From: JBCCSZ01 sp039199225
GTDB taxonomy: Bacteria > Bacteroidota > Bacteroidia > Chitinophagales > Saprospiraceae
Direction: 5' to 3'
NCBI GenBank assembly: GCA_039199225.1
Contig: JBCCSZ010000033.1
Span: 1-35,284, forward strand
DNA length: 35,284 nt
Of the stretch, positions 8,727-18,100 are shown piece by piece. The position numbers and the translations under genes are program-made. A model generated the notes under the pieces. That model was not told the DNA's origin. It did no database searches and worked only from the letters and a program-made list of their open reading frames with translations. The stretch's first letter is position 1. The number at the start of each line of letters is the position of its first letter.

Positions 8727-11700
8727 TTAGAGTTTCAAGGCCAAATTGAATCCAAAGGTGCGGGTGCCAGGTAAAGAAGCATACTCAAAGCCAGCGTCTG
8801 CATTGGTTGCCGTATACAAAGCCTCTGGGTCCAATCCAATGTCGCTCAGGCCGTTCTGAAAGAAAAATAGGTTGCGACCGACAATGGAAATGGTCAGACT
8901 TTGGATGGGTAGGCGATCCATGAGGGTGGCTGGTAGGCTGTAAGACAAAGATACTTGTCGCAGCTTGACATAGGAGGCATCGAAAATATTGTTCTCCGCA
9001 ATGGCAGAAATGCGGCCGTAGTAATCGTCGACCCTCGCCGGAACAGCATTCGCAGAACCGTCTACATTCACCCCATCGGCCACCAACATAAAATTGGCAT
9101 TTTCTCTGCCAGCCACTGAGTTGATGTGGCGACCAAATAGGTAGCCCAGGCCACTGGTTGTCGACAACAATTCCCCTCCTTGCTTGGTGTCAATCAGGAA
9201 GGAAAAGGAAAAAGTCTTGTATGTAAAAGTGCTGGTAAAACCTCCAAACCAATCGGGATTGTAATTGCCAAGTACCTGGCGTTCATCCGAAATCACTGGC
9301 AAGCCATCCGCTCCAATCACTATTTGTCCCTGGGCATCGCGCTCGTGAACCGTCCCCCAAATATCTCCGATTTGGCCCCCGGCTTTAGAAATGATATTGG
9401 CCGTAAAGAGACGGTCGGTCGCACTGTTGAGTTGGTTTACGCCATCGGCTAAGCTCACCACCTCATTCCTATTTCTGGTGATATTGGCACTCACGGTCCA
9501 GTCCCAATGCTTACGCCGCAAAGGGGTAAAAGTCAACAATGCTTCGATCCCTCGGTTGCGCACCTCTCCGGCATTGATTTCATAAATATTGTAACCCGTA
9601 GAGCTGGCCAGCGGGCTCCTGAAAATGTGTTTATCGGTCGTCTGAGAATAGTAGGTCAGATCGAGGCCCACCCGGTTTTTCAGCAATCGCAAATCCACCC
9701 CAACTTCGTAGGAAGTAGTCAGTGAGGGCTTGAGCAAGGGATTGACATAGTTGTCGCCATTGATATTGGCCAGGGTAACGGCTCCGGAAGGCAGTTCCTT
9801 TTGATTTGGATCGACATTGTAGTTCGGAATCTGTGAATAAGCCTCAATTTGACCAAAGCCAGAGGTTCCATACCCCAAGCGCAATTTGCCAAAGCTCATC
9901 CACGAAGGCATGGTCAGAGCATCTGAGAAAACAAAGCTCAAAGCAGCAGAGCCGTAGGTGATGGCGTTCTCGGAACCATCCGGATTGCGAGGGTTGGTCA
10001 ACACAGAAAAGTAATCGCGTCGAGCAGATAGGTCTAAGTACAAATAGTTGTAAGCCGACAGCAAGGCGTTGGCATAGAGCGCATTGATGCGCCAGCTATT
10101 GAAAGACTTGGTACCCGGATTTCGATTTCGCAAATTTTCCTGCGAGATGAAGCCTGGATTGATAAAGCCCGTACCAGATACCCGAAACTGGTTGAAACTC
10201 CGATCGTTCCGAGTAGCGCCCAAAGTCAGGTCGAGAGAGAAATCTTCGTTGAAAGAGCGATTGGCTTGAACTATGAGGTCGTAATTGCGCTCTTTGATGT
10301 CGTAAATATCTTGCCAGATGGCCCCTTCCACCCGATGCTGGGTCCCATCGATCTCCACGTCCAAAAATTCCTGCAAGGTGTTGTCCGTTGCCGCCCTTGC
10401 CTGCACGGAAAGCCAATCAAAGATTTGATACTTGGCCTTGAAATAACCAATGAAGCGGGTCTTTTCATCCTCATTGATGTTTTCGAGCGGCCCCCAGTAG
10501 GGACTGAGCGTAAAGGGATTATTGGACCAATAAACGGGATTGTTCAGCTCGTCCCGCGTTTTGGCCAGGAATCGATGCGGCACGTTGGCTGGACCGATGG
10601 TAAAATATTTGGCAGGATTGCTGGGAAAATCGCTGAGGTTGGGGCGGCTGTTCGAACGTTCTTCGATGTAGTTGGCCTTGCCTTCGATGGAAAGCTTTTT
10701 ACTGATGTCCGCACTCGCCACAAAGTTAACAGTGTATTTGTCATAGCCCGATTCCGGTACAATGCTGCTGTGGTCTAGGTTTGAAAGCGACAGGCGCGCG
10801 TTGAAGACATCGGTGCCGCCGATGAGCGCCAAAGTATTGGTAAAGGTACTTCCCGTGTTGTAGAAGTCCCTCAAATCGTCTTGTCCGACAGCCGTGTAGG
10901 GCAATACATCGCCCGTAAAAATCGGAACAGCTTGCCCCTCTAGGCGTGCGCCCCAGCTTCGCCAATTGTTGAAGGCTTCCTCGGTAGTGGTCGGCGCCTC
11001 TCCATTGGCTCCCTGGCCGTATTCCTCCTGGAAATTGGGCAGCACATTGACCTGTTCTAGGACGTAATTGCTGGTAAATTCTATTCCGATGCCCTTTCGC
11101 TTGGTGCCTTTCTTTGTTTTGATGACCAAGACCCCATTACCAGCCCGCGAGCCGAAGAGTGCAGATGCAGAAGGTCCTTTCAAGACTGTGATGCTCTCAA
11201 TATCGTCTGGGCTGAGGCTGGACAGGCCGTCCCCTGAATCTCGCCCCCCGTAGAGTCCGGCTGTATTTAGGTTGGAATTGTCGACCGGCACGCCATCTAT
11301 GACGATCAGCGGGCGGTTGTCTCCACTGAGTTGGGAAAGCCCTCGGATGGTGATTCGGGTAGCACCCGCAGGGCCGGTCGTCGGTTTGGTAATGTCCAAG
11401 CCAGCGACTTTGCCCACCAGTTGGGCAGCCACATTGACCTCCCTGGCCTCCGTCAGCTCCTCTCCTCCGACTTCAGAAAAAGAAAAACCAGCAGCTTTTT
11501 TGCTCTTTTCGATCCCAAAAGCCGTGACGACCACCTGATCCAAGGCTTGGGCATCAGCCACCATCTGTAGGTTGATCGTACTTCTTCCAGCCACCTTTTC
11601 CTCGACTGTTTGCAAGCCCAGCGATTGGATGACCAGAGTCGCAGTATCGGAAACAGTAATTTGAAAGCGGCCTTCGAGGTCTGTGACAACGCCATTGGAA

Positions 11701-11843
11701 GTACCTTTTTCCAGAACGGTTGCACCAATGACTGCTTGGTTATTGTCCTCTGTAATCTGACCGGCGACGGATATCTGAGCAAGTAAGCTTGTTTGCCAAG
11801 AGAGTAATGCCAGTAACAATAGGCTTTTTAGGTTAGGTTGCAT
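8727..11843 (-). CDS. SusC/RagA-type TonB-dependent outer-membrane transporter
   Basis: 1,038 residues from the ATG at 11843 (MQPNLKSLLLL...LLAQ signal peptide). A longer form starts at the ATG at 11858 (MNIMYMQPN); I prefer 11843 because a TAAGTTTG promoter box at 11870-11877 would leave almost no leader for the longer form. After the signal peptide come a carboxypeptidase-regulatory-like domain (ISVAGQITEDNNQAVIGATV, about 25-105), a TonB box/plug region (DQVVVTAFGIEKSKKAAGFS; GKVAGLDITKP; RITIRGLSQLSGDNRPLIVIDGVPVDNSN) and a 22-stranded barrel to the C-terminus. Role: energised import of a ligand captured by SusD. It lacks an N-terminal STN signalling domain, so it should not signal to a FecR-type anti-sigma. 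First gene of the minus-strand operon SusC-SusD-PNGase-like. Confidence 0.95.
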   Translation of the reverse strand: MQPNLKSLLLLALLSWQTSLLAQISVAGQITEDNNQAVIGATVLEKGTSNGVVTDLEGRFQITVSDTATLVIQSLGLQTVEEKVAGRSTINLQMVADAQALDQVVVTAFGIEKSKKAAGFSFSEVGGEELTEAREVNVAAQLVGKVAGLDITKPTTGPAGATRITIRGLSQLSGDNRPLIVIDGVPVDNSNLNTAGLYGGRDSGDGLSSLSPDDIESITVLKGPSASALFGSRAGNGVLVIKTKKGTKRKGIGIEFTSNYVLEQVNVLPNFQEEYGQGANGEAPTTTEEAFNNWRSWGARLEGQAVPIFTGDVLPYTAVGQDDLRDFYNTGSTFTNTLALIGGTDVFNARLSLSNLDHSSIVPESGYDKYTVNFVASADISKKLSIEGKANYIEERSNSRPNLSDFPSNPAKYFTIGPANVPHRFLAKTRDELNNPVYWSNNPFTLSPYWGPLENINEDEKTRFIGYFKAKYQIFDWLSVQARAATDNTLQEFLDVEIDGTQHRVEGAIWQDIYDIKERNYDLIVQANRSFNEDFSLDLTLGATRNDRSFNQFRVSGTGFINPGFISQENLRNRNPGTKSFNSWRINALYANALLSAYNYLYLDLSARRDYFSVLTNPRNPDGSENAITYGSAALSFVFSDALTMPSWMSFGKLRLGYGTSGFGQIEAYSQIPNYNVDPNQKELPSGAVTLANINGDNYVNPLLKPSLTTSYEVGVDLRLLKNRVGLDLTYYSQTTDKHIFRSPLASSTGYNIYEINAGEVRNRGIEALLTFTPLRRKHWDWTVSANITRNRNEVVSLADGVNQLNSATDRLFTANIISKAGGQIGDIWGTVHERDAQGQIVIGADGLPVISDERQVLGNYNPDWFGGFTSTFTYKTFSFSFLIDTKQGGELLSTTSGLGYLFGRHINSVAGRENANFMLVADGVNVDGSANAVPARVDDYYGRISAIAENNIFDASYVKLRQVSLSYSLPATLMDRLPIQSLTISIVGRNLFFFQNGLSDIGLDPEALYTATNADAGFEYASLPGTRTFGFNLALKL

Positions 11844-11869
11844 GTACATTATGTTCATTAATTACACAC

Positions 11870-11877
11870 CAAACTTA
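11870..11877 (-). promoter_or_regulatory. Bacteroidota -7 box (TAAGTTTG) upstream of SusC
   Basis: Minus-strand TAAGTTTG matches the TAnnTTTG -7 consensus. It would place the transcript start near 11865, giving about a 22-nt leader before the ATG at 11843. A clear TTG -33 element is not visible at the expected distance, so this is a partial match. Confidence 0.5.
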
Positions 11878-11955
11878 ACAATTCTCTCGAAATTTAAGAA
11901 AACAGAATCTTGCAGTTGGACGACAATCTGGGAAGAACTGACAATAAAATATAAA

Positions 11956-11989
11956 ATGAGCTTTCCCCCATCAAAGCGGAAAAGCTCAT
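11956..11989 (-). terminator. Terminator after the T9SS cargo gene 12013-13008
   Basis: Arms ATGAGCTTTCC (11956-11966) and GGAAAAGCTCAT (11978-11989) pair over 11 bp with one bulged base. On the minus strand the hairpin is followed by a T-rich run (TTTTATATTTTATT). It starts 23 nt past the stop codon at 12013, separating this pair of genes from the SusC operon. Confidence 0.7.
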
Positions 11990-12012
11990 ATACGGCTGAA
12001 TCTGAGTAGTTT

Positions 12013-13008
12013 TTAAACTTTGATCACCTTTCCGGTATAGGTCTTACCGTTTTGCAAAACGCGAACAAAATAAATGCCATTGGGCAGCATAGATAAGTCT
12101 CCTTGGACGCCATCCTGGTGCAACAAAAGGCAACCATGCAGGTTGTAGACAAAAATTTCTGTAGGTCCCTCCCCACTAATGTTCAGGTCGCCTCTTGTTG
12201 GATTGGGATAAAGCAGCGCCATTTCTGCTGGATTAGTTTCGTTGACAGCCGTAGATTCCGAATCTTGAACAATGATGGTAGAAATGCCATAATTGGTAGA
12301 TAGCTCATCGTCCTGGCGATATTCTTTTAGCTTATAAGCAAAGTGATAGACCCCTTCTTCTTCAGGCGCATCCCATTGCACGCTGTTTTGCCCATCGATC
12401 AGAAAATCGTTGCCATCTACCCTGTCTGCCTCATCGGGAAACACATAGGCATTGTTGACCAAGCTGTCCCCTTCCGGCGAAACCAGGCTTAATTGAAAAC
12501 TATCCGCATCCACATCGGTAATGAGTGGTACAATGGACAGTGGAATGGACGGCGCTACAACAAAAACATCAAAGTCCGATTCCAGAGTAGGGCTGAGGTT
12601 GGTCAGGAACTGTGGATTGTACAGCGTAAATTCGTGATAGATGAAAAACTTAGAATTGGCCAAAGCCTCGGTATTCTTCCCATCGTTCCAACAACATGCC
12701 TCAAAGGAAATGACATAGCGGGCCAAACTCGGATACGAATGATCGATGGTATACTTGAGCTTTTGAATGCCAAGGGTCGGAAAGTCCTCTTGTTCGATCA
12801 GCCGGGGCTGGTGGCAGCTACCATCACCAAAGCAAAGCGACACTTGCGACAGGTCGGTTCCCATAGCAGCACAGAGTTCGAGCGTCACGCTGACATCCAA
12901 CCCTAGGACGTAAGTCAGCTCTATGTGTCCGGAGTAAAACTGGTGTTGTCCAAAACTGAGTTGGCTACACAACAGTAGGCAGATGATGTGGAACAGTCTT
13001 CTTTTCAT
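12013..13008 (-). CDS. T9SS-exported protein with PKD-like/gliding-type N-terminal domain, unknown function
   Basis: 331 residues from the ATG at 13008; the open frame extends 27 codons upstream, but only from 13008 does the protein begin with a normal signal peptide (MKRRLFHIICLLLCSQLSFG). Mature domain residues about 20-130 (YSGHIELTYVLGLDVSVTLELCAA...VSLCFGDGSC) resemble the repeated cysteine-containing first domain of many Bacteroidota surface proteins in which a ratio, force or number is compared in beta strands; the ligand is unknown. Residues about 165-255 look like a further Ig/PKD-like beta domain (PLITDVDADSFQLSLVSPEGD). The C-terminus (LLYPNPTRGDLNIS...YTGKVIKV, about 262-331) is a type A T9SS sorting domain. 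It starts 10 nt after the stop of the outer-membrane barrel gene, so the two form an operon; the barrel could anchor or assist the cargo (inference). Confidence 0.8.
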   Translation of the reverse strand: MKRRLFHIICLLLCSQLSFGQHQFYSGHIELTYVLGLDVSVTLELCAAMGTDLSQVSLCFGDGSCHQPRLIEQEDFPTLGIQKLKYTIDHSYPSLARYVISFEACCWNDGKNTEALANSKFFIYHEFTLYNPQFLTNLSPTLESDFDVFVVAPSIPLSIVPLITDVDADSFQLSLVSPEGDSLVNNAYVFPDEADRVDGNDFLIDGQNSVQWDAPEEEGVYHFAYKLKEYRQDDELSTNYGISTIIVQDSESTAVNETNPAEMALLYPNPTRGDLNISGEGPTEIFVYNLHGCLLLHQDGVQGDLSMLPNGIYFVRVLQNGKTYTGKVIKV

Positions 13009-13018
13009 GGAATACTGT

Positions 13019-13678
13019 TTACAAATTGATTCTATATCCGATGTTCCAACTGATGCTCCGATTTTCGGAGGTATTTGTCTTGTCGGCATCCTTTAGGCCA
13101 TGGAAATAGTTGCCCTCCAAAGTCACTTGGCCCGGCCCGATTTTGCAGGCTACTCCCAAGCCCGTGTAAATCCCTTGATCCCATCGGTTCAGAATGCTGT
13201 TTTCACCACCCAATTCCATCTTCGTCCGCGTCACTTGCGGATTTTCTCCATTGAAAATGGTTTCCTCCCTCGTGGCCGATGCCAAATAAGACAAACCATA
13301 GCCTCCCTTGGCAAATAGCTCCAGGCGGTCGCCAAATAGGGGCAGATGGCCCATCGCCATCAGAGGCATTTCCACATAGTTGAGAAAAAACTTGGTGTCT
13401 CCCTCAAAAATCGGCATCCAACCAGGGACACAAGCGGCTCCACGCTGTACAAAACCAGGCTCTACCCCCACACTGAGGTAGCGATTGAACTTCCAAAAGG
13501 CTGTCAAGGAAACATTAAAGCCTTCGACATGTATTTCGGCATCTTCCGGCAATTCCACATCACCATAATCTTCCCAAGCTTTGGTGTAGCCTCCCTTGAC
13601 CCCCAAAGACATCTGGGCGTTCAATTGATAAACACTGCAAAATGCAAGTAATAAACAGTAGTAGATAGATCTTTTCAT
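13019..13678 (-). CDS. Outer-membrane beta-barrel protein (PorT/OMP_b-brl type)
   Basis: 219 residues from the ATG at 13678; a TTG two codons earlier would add only two residues. Signal peptide MKRSIYYCLLLAFCSVYQLNA, cut before QMSLGVKGGYT. The mature part has alternating hydrophobic strands with features of the small 8-10-strand barrels of Bacteroidota (SLGVKGGYTKAW; YLSVGVEPGFVQRGA; FFLNYVEMPLMAMGHLPL; LELFAKGGYGLSYLA; YTGLGVACKIG; ISWNIGYRINL). The Cys pair or single Cys near GAACVPGW is unusual for this group. The role is unknown; similar barrels occur next to T9SS cargo genes, and here one follows after 10 nt. Confidence 0.85.
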   Translation of the reverse strand: MKRSIYYCLLLAFCSVYQLNAQMSLGVKGGYTKAWEDYGDVELPEDAEIHVEGFNVSLTAFWKFNRYLSVGVEPGFVQRGAACVPGWMPIFEGDTKFFLNYVEMPLMAMGHLPLFGDRLELFAKGGYGLSYLASATREETIFNGENPQVTRTKMELGGENSILNRWDQGIYTGLGVACKIGPGQVTLEGNYFHGLKDADKTNTSENRSISWNIGYRINL

Positions 13679-13684
13679 TGTCAA

Positions 13685-14431
13685 TAGTTTTTATTCCGAT
13701 AGACTTCTGCCATTCTCCCAATGGTTGGCTCCTCGCAAGATTTTAACAGTTGGGCAGCCCATTTTAACTTCTAAATAAAATACAAAAGCCTGGGCAATGG
13801 CCATATTCTTCTCGGTGGTCGTTGCATGGCTGCAGCAGGATGTCATCCTTTTCGAGCCACAAAAACACTGTTATGCACAAAAAATCCATGTTTTTGGTCA
13901 AAATATCCAAGTTCTCAGCCCTCATAAGCCACTACTTTTGGTACACAAGTAAGGATCATCCCATTACTGACAACTATGAAAACTAGAACAAGCATATCTC
14001 TTAATCGCCCATTTTCCCCGAAGCTCCAGGTCGGTCGTAGCCCATACGGCCGGCCATACAATATCCCACAGAACCTTAAAGATACTTTTGACAGGAGAAG
14101 TGCCTATATGGCCAATGCTTATTAGCAATATTGAAGAACAATTCCAGGGATCGGCTTTCCGCCTATTCTCTGGCTTTCTTTTTCTTTTGGAAATCTTGAA
14201 AATAAATTCACCAAATTACTGATTTTCAATACTTTACTTAAGATAAACGACACATCTAAATTGGAAAGTAAAAAATTTGTAGATAATTCAGTATCAGAAA
14301 AAAGGTATATTTAGTAAAACATCCTACCCGTCCCACTTACTGACATCAAAGCAGACAGTGCCTCAATCGTTGCACACTTCTTATTCATTTAGCTGATTCA
14401 ATTTGCGGTTAGCTAACCAAAAACGAAAAAC
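13685..14431. other. Long intergenic stretch between divergent genes
   Basis: About 750 bp separating the minus-strand barrel gene and the plus-strand deacetylase gene. The first part is mixed; from about 14180 to 14330 it is A/T-rich. The only ORF with any shape is the 49-codon one at 13976-14125. The sequence TATATTTA at 14306-14313 is one base off the TAnnTTTG box but lies 118 bp before the next gene. No tRNA, repeat array or terminator was recognised. Confidence 0.6.
13976..14125 (+). CDS. Doubtful small ORF, 49 residues
   Basis: ATG at 13976, TAG at 14123-14125. The peptide is basic in its first two-thirds (MKTRTSISLNRPFSPKLQVG start, then Arg/Tyr/Pro-rich, ending YMANAY). It has no signal peptide or membrane segment and matches no family I know. 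It lies alone in a 750-bp gap and uses codons rare in its neighbours (ATA, AGA, AGG), which argues against translation. It could be a small protein, a gene remnant or chance. Confidence 0.2.
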   Translation: MKTRTSISLNRPFSPKLQVGRSPYGRPYNIPQNLKDTFDRRSAYMANAY

Positions 14432-15133
14432 ATGAACAATGTCTTATTTGTCGTTGCACACCCGGATGATGCAGAGTTGGCCGCAGGGGGGACCATAAAA
14501 ATGTTGGCAGAAAGTGGCAGCAAAGTCACTGTTTTGAACCTAACCATTTCCGAAAAAACCCGGGAAGCCAGACAGTGGCGCGTACAAGCTGCAGAAAGAG
14601 CAGCCAACATTCTAGGCTATGAGTTGCAATGGTATGAGCAAGGGCGCTTTGACCACGTAGCAGACATCAAGTCACACGAATTGGTTGCTCATTTGGATCA
14701 GTTGGTTCGATCGCTTCGAGCAGACGCCGTCTTTTCTCATTGGCAGGGCGATAGCCACAACGACCACGTTGTCGCAGCCAAGGCCGTCTTGGCTTCCTCC
14801 CGTTCCTGGTCGTCCAGCCTCTACGTATTTCCACCCAATGAATTGAAGACCACCGCCTTTGCCAGCTTTACGGCCAATACGTATGTCGACATCACCCCCT
14901 ACATGGAAGACAAGCTGGAGGCCATACGTCAGTACAACTATAATGGCAAGCACTATAAGTCGCTGGAAGAATACGACTTTTGTCAGCTCAATCGCTTCAA
15001 TGGCCTAATGGGCCGCTGCGAATATGCTGAAAGTTATCTCTTGGTCCGGCAGCAGGGCTTGTGGATGGAATCCCCTATTGGTCAAAGAACCGAATCCCCC
15101 ATACCGTCTGCACAAGTGAATCGCATCAGCTGA
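14432..15133 (+). CDS. PIG-L/LmbE family N-acetylglucosamine-type deacetylase
   Basis: 233 residues. Zinc-binding motifs of the PIG-L family are intact: AHPDDAE (9-15) with H10, D12, D13, and HNDH (109-112) in SHWQGDSHNDH. Family members remove the N-acetyl group from GlcNAc-containing glycoconjugates. The ending (QQGLWMESP...) is short and unremarkable. The second motif (QGDSHNDH) is unlike the RHPDH form of bacillithiol enzyme BshB1, so a polysaccharide or cell-surface sugar substrate is more likely. No signal peptide, so cytoplasmic. It precedes the FG-GAP gene by 51 bp, but a separate promoter box lies in between. Confidence 0.9.
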   Translation: MNNVLFVVAHPDDAELAAGGTIKMLAESGSKVTVLNLTISEKTREARQWRVQAAERAANILGYELQWYEQGRFDHVADIKSHELVAHLDQLVRSLRADAVFSHWQGDSHNDHVVAAKAVLASSRSWSSSLYVFPPNELKTTAFASFTANTYVDITPYMEDKLEAIRQYNYNGKHYKSLEEYDFCQLNRFNGLMGRCEYAESYLLVRQQGLWMESPIGQRTESPIPSAQVNRIS

Positions 15134-15152
15134 TTTTGAGATATTATTATTG

Positions 15153-15160
15153 TATTTTTG
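15153..15160 (+). promoter_or_regulatory. -7 box TATTTTTG upstream of FG-GAP gene
   Basis: Exact match to TAnnTTTG, 24 nt before the ATG at 15185 and just after the deacetylase stop. A TTTTG at 15134-15138 is nearer than the usual 19-21 nt spacing to a -33 element, so strength is uncertain. Confidence 0.45.
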
Positions 15161-15184
15161 TAGTGGAAGATGTAAATCTAAGCT

Positions 15185-18100
15185 ATGAAATATATCAACT
15201 GCCTGTTCTGGCTGCTCTTCAGTGTAGCCGCTTCTGCTCAATTCAGCCAACCTGAGTTCGTCACAAACCTGACCCGGCCCAAGGAAGCTTATGCCGTCGA
15301 CCTAGACGGCGATTCGGATTTGGACATCCTGTCTCAACACGACTTCGGTAAAATCGTTTGGCACGAAAACATCGATGGTCAAGGGCAGTTTTCACCCGAA
15401 AAGAGAATCACCTCCGAGCTGGTAGACATCTATGCCTTCGACCCGGTCGATTTGGATCAGGATGGCGACATCGACTTGCTGGTTCGCGAAAACATCGGCA
15501 ACCGCTTCTTTTTATATGATAACCTAGACGGAAAGGGTAACTTCAGCCAGCGACAGCCTTTGTTTACCACCTCGCAGACCCTTTGGTTTTTTGATTGTGC
15601 CGACATGGATGGAGACGGCCACATCGATATTACAGCCCTGATCGATACTTCCCTGCTGATCTACAAAGGTGAAAATGGCATCTTCAGTGGCCAAGCCGAT
15701 ACTGTTGACTTAAGTGGCCGTACTTTTTACCGAGATGGCCGATTGGCAGATATGGATGGTGACCAAGATATGGACATCGTTTTAATGTCCAATGTAGGGC
15801 AAGAAATCTATTGGTTTGAAAACAGCGATGGACAGGGTAATTTCTCAGCCGAACAAAAAATAAGGGATACCATTCGGTCTGTATTTCATATCCATATGGC
15901 CGATGTGGATTTGGATGGCGATTTGGATGTTGTTCACAGTGAGGAAGGATTAGATGATCAAATCATTCTTCTCAGAAACGATGGCAATCAACTGGGCTTT
16001 ACACCAATTGAATTATCAGAAGAAGTATTCCTCGGCATTCGGGCAATGGCCCTACAGGACATCAACAATGACCAGCGGCCCGACCTGATTTTTTCCAGTT
16101 TTACCAATAACAGCAGTCAGAATATCAGCCAGGAAGAAGTCCGTTGGCTGGAAAATGGCGAGCAGGGTTGGCAAGCCTCTCAAGTTCTCTATTCGGGGCA
16201 GAAATTTAGCGACATCGAGCACTTTGTGCTAGCAGATTTTAGTGGGGATGGGCAAAGCGATTTGCTGATTGGACAGTCCAATCCGGGCAGCTACCAATGG
16301 GGCAAAGCAGTGGGTGGCAGCGAATTATTTGCCTCACCAGAGGAAATCAACCATCCCATTTATGGCCTCATCGATTTCCATGTAGCGGACATCGACAAAG
16401 ACGGTGACCTCGACCTTTTTTCTGCCTCCGAGTTGGACGACCGGATTGCTTGGTATGAAAACCTCGATGGCAAAGGTCAATTCGGCGTTCAAAAAACCAT
16501 CACAAGGGATACCGACGGACCCATCGTCGTGGAAACCGCTGATTTTGATAAGGATGGAGATTTGGATTTGCTCGTTGCTTCTGAAATTGATTCTACCATT
16601 GCCTGGTACCCCAACCTCGATGGCAAAGGCCAGTTTGGCAGTCCCAACATCGTCCTGGCAGACGGGAGAACGCTGATCAGAGATGCCATTCCAACAGATA
16701 TTGACAGGGATGGGGATGAGGATATCTTGCTGGCCGATGGCAGTAAAAGGGAGATAAGATGGTTGGAAAATGTAGATGGGAAAGGTCGCTTCGAGGCCAA
16801 TGCTTCCCTTGTCAACTACAACCACAGTGGTACCATAGAGTTGAAAATTGCCGACTTGAATACGGACGGCCTCCCGGATATTGTCTGGCGAGCAAGCGTC
16901 TTTGAACGCTCCATCAGCTGGCTGCCCAATCTAAATGGGCAAGGAAGCTACGGTGCAATGCAATCCATGGCCTACAGAGACTTTATTTCCGCCCACTCCT
17001 ACGATCTGGTAGATGTCGACAATGATTCGGACATCGATGTGATTACCACAGCCGGTTTTGGACGGAGTGAAAGATTGATGCTGTTTGAAAATACCGATGG
17101 ACAGGGTAACTTTCAATTAAAAGAAATCTTTACAAATGGTGGTACCAATCGTGTCATTGCAGCTGATTTTGATCTAGACGGCGACATCGATATTCAATCG
17201 GGCTTTTCCACCTGGCTGGAAAACATCGGCCCGGGACCAACCTATGTGGATCGCAAGCTGGACTACATCTTCGCCAGCGGCCGGCTCAAAATGGCTGCAG
17301 ACCTCAACGGCGATGGTTATACCGATATCTTGTCTGGTTCGACAGGGTCCTTTGGCAACAGTATTTTTTGGTCGGAAAACTTTATGGGTAGAGCAAGACT
17401 GATTGCTTGCACTTACTTGGATGAAAATGAAAATGGACAGATGGATTCGCTGGAATCGGGCATCAAAAATCAATCATTGGTGATTTCGCCGGAGCAATTG
17501 AGCTTATGGAGCGACCAAAATGGCAAGCACAACTATGCCCTATCCGCCGGAGACTACGAACTGTCTTTGATACAAGACAGCTGTTGGAGTTTGACAACCG
17601 ACTCTGTTTACAACCTAACAATCGACCAACAAGATACGACCTATATTGCCTTCGGTTTGAAGCCCAAGATCACCAAAAGCAAGGTGACCACCAATTTGAG
17701 CATCCCTTTTGCTCGCTGTAACAGAGTGGCACCGGCCTGGTTGGAGTACACCAACGAGGGTACCCAAAAAGAGGATGTCTTGGCCTGTCTGGAAATCGAT
17801 ACCCTGCTCACCTTTGTAACATCGAATCCCCTACCCGATTCCATCGATGGCCAATTTTACTATTGGAAATCCAACGCCCTGCCGCCAACACAGTCAGAAG
17901 TGATCCGGCTGGACCTCGTGATCCCCGGCGTAGATGCCTTCAGCGAAAAAATCGAAATGGGCAGCCGTGTTTACACCCAGATGAATGGCCTTTACACCCC
18001 CACCGATAGCGTCGATGTCAGCGTACGCCTGCTGTGCGCCTATGATCCAAATGACAAACTGGTCTCGCCCAGTCGACCAGCCCTCGGTAATCCGACCCTT

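Noticed and set aside
10266..10778. 170-codon plus-strand ORF
   Set aside because: Antisense shadow of the SusC gene.
14432..15133. Bacillithiol enzyme BshB1
   Set aside because: The second metal motif is QGDSHNDH, not the RHPDH form, and the C-terminal part differs; only the general PIG-L family is supported.
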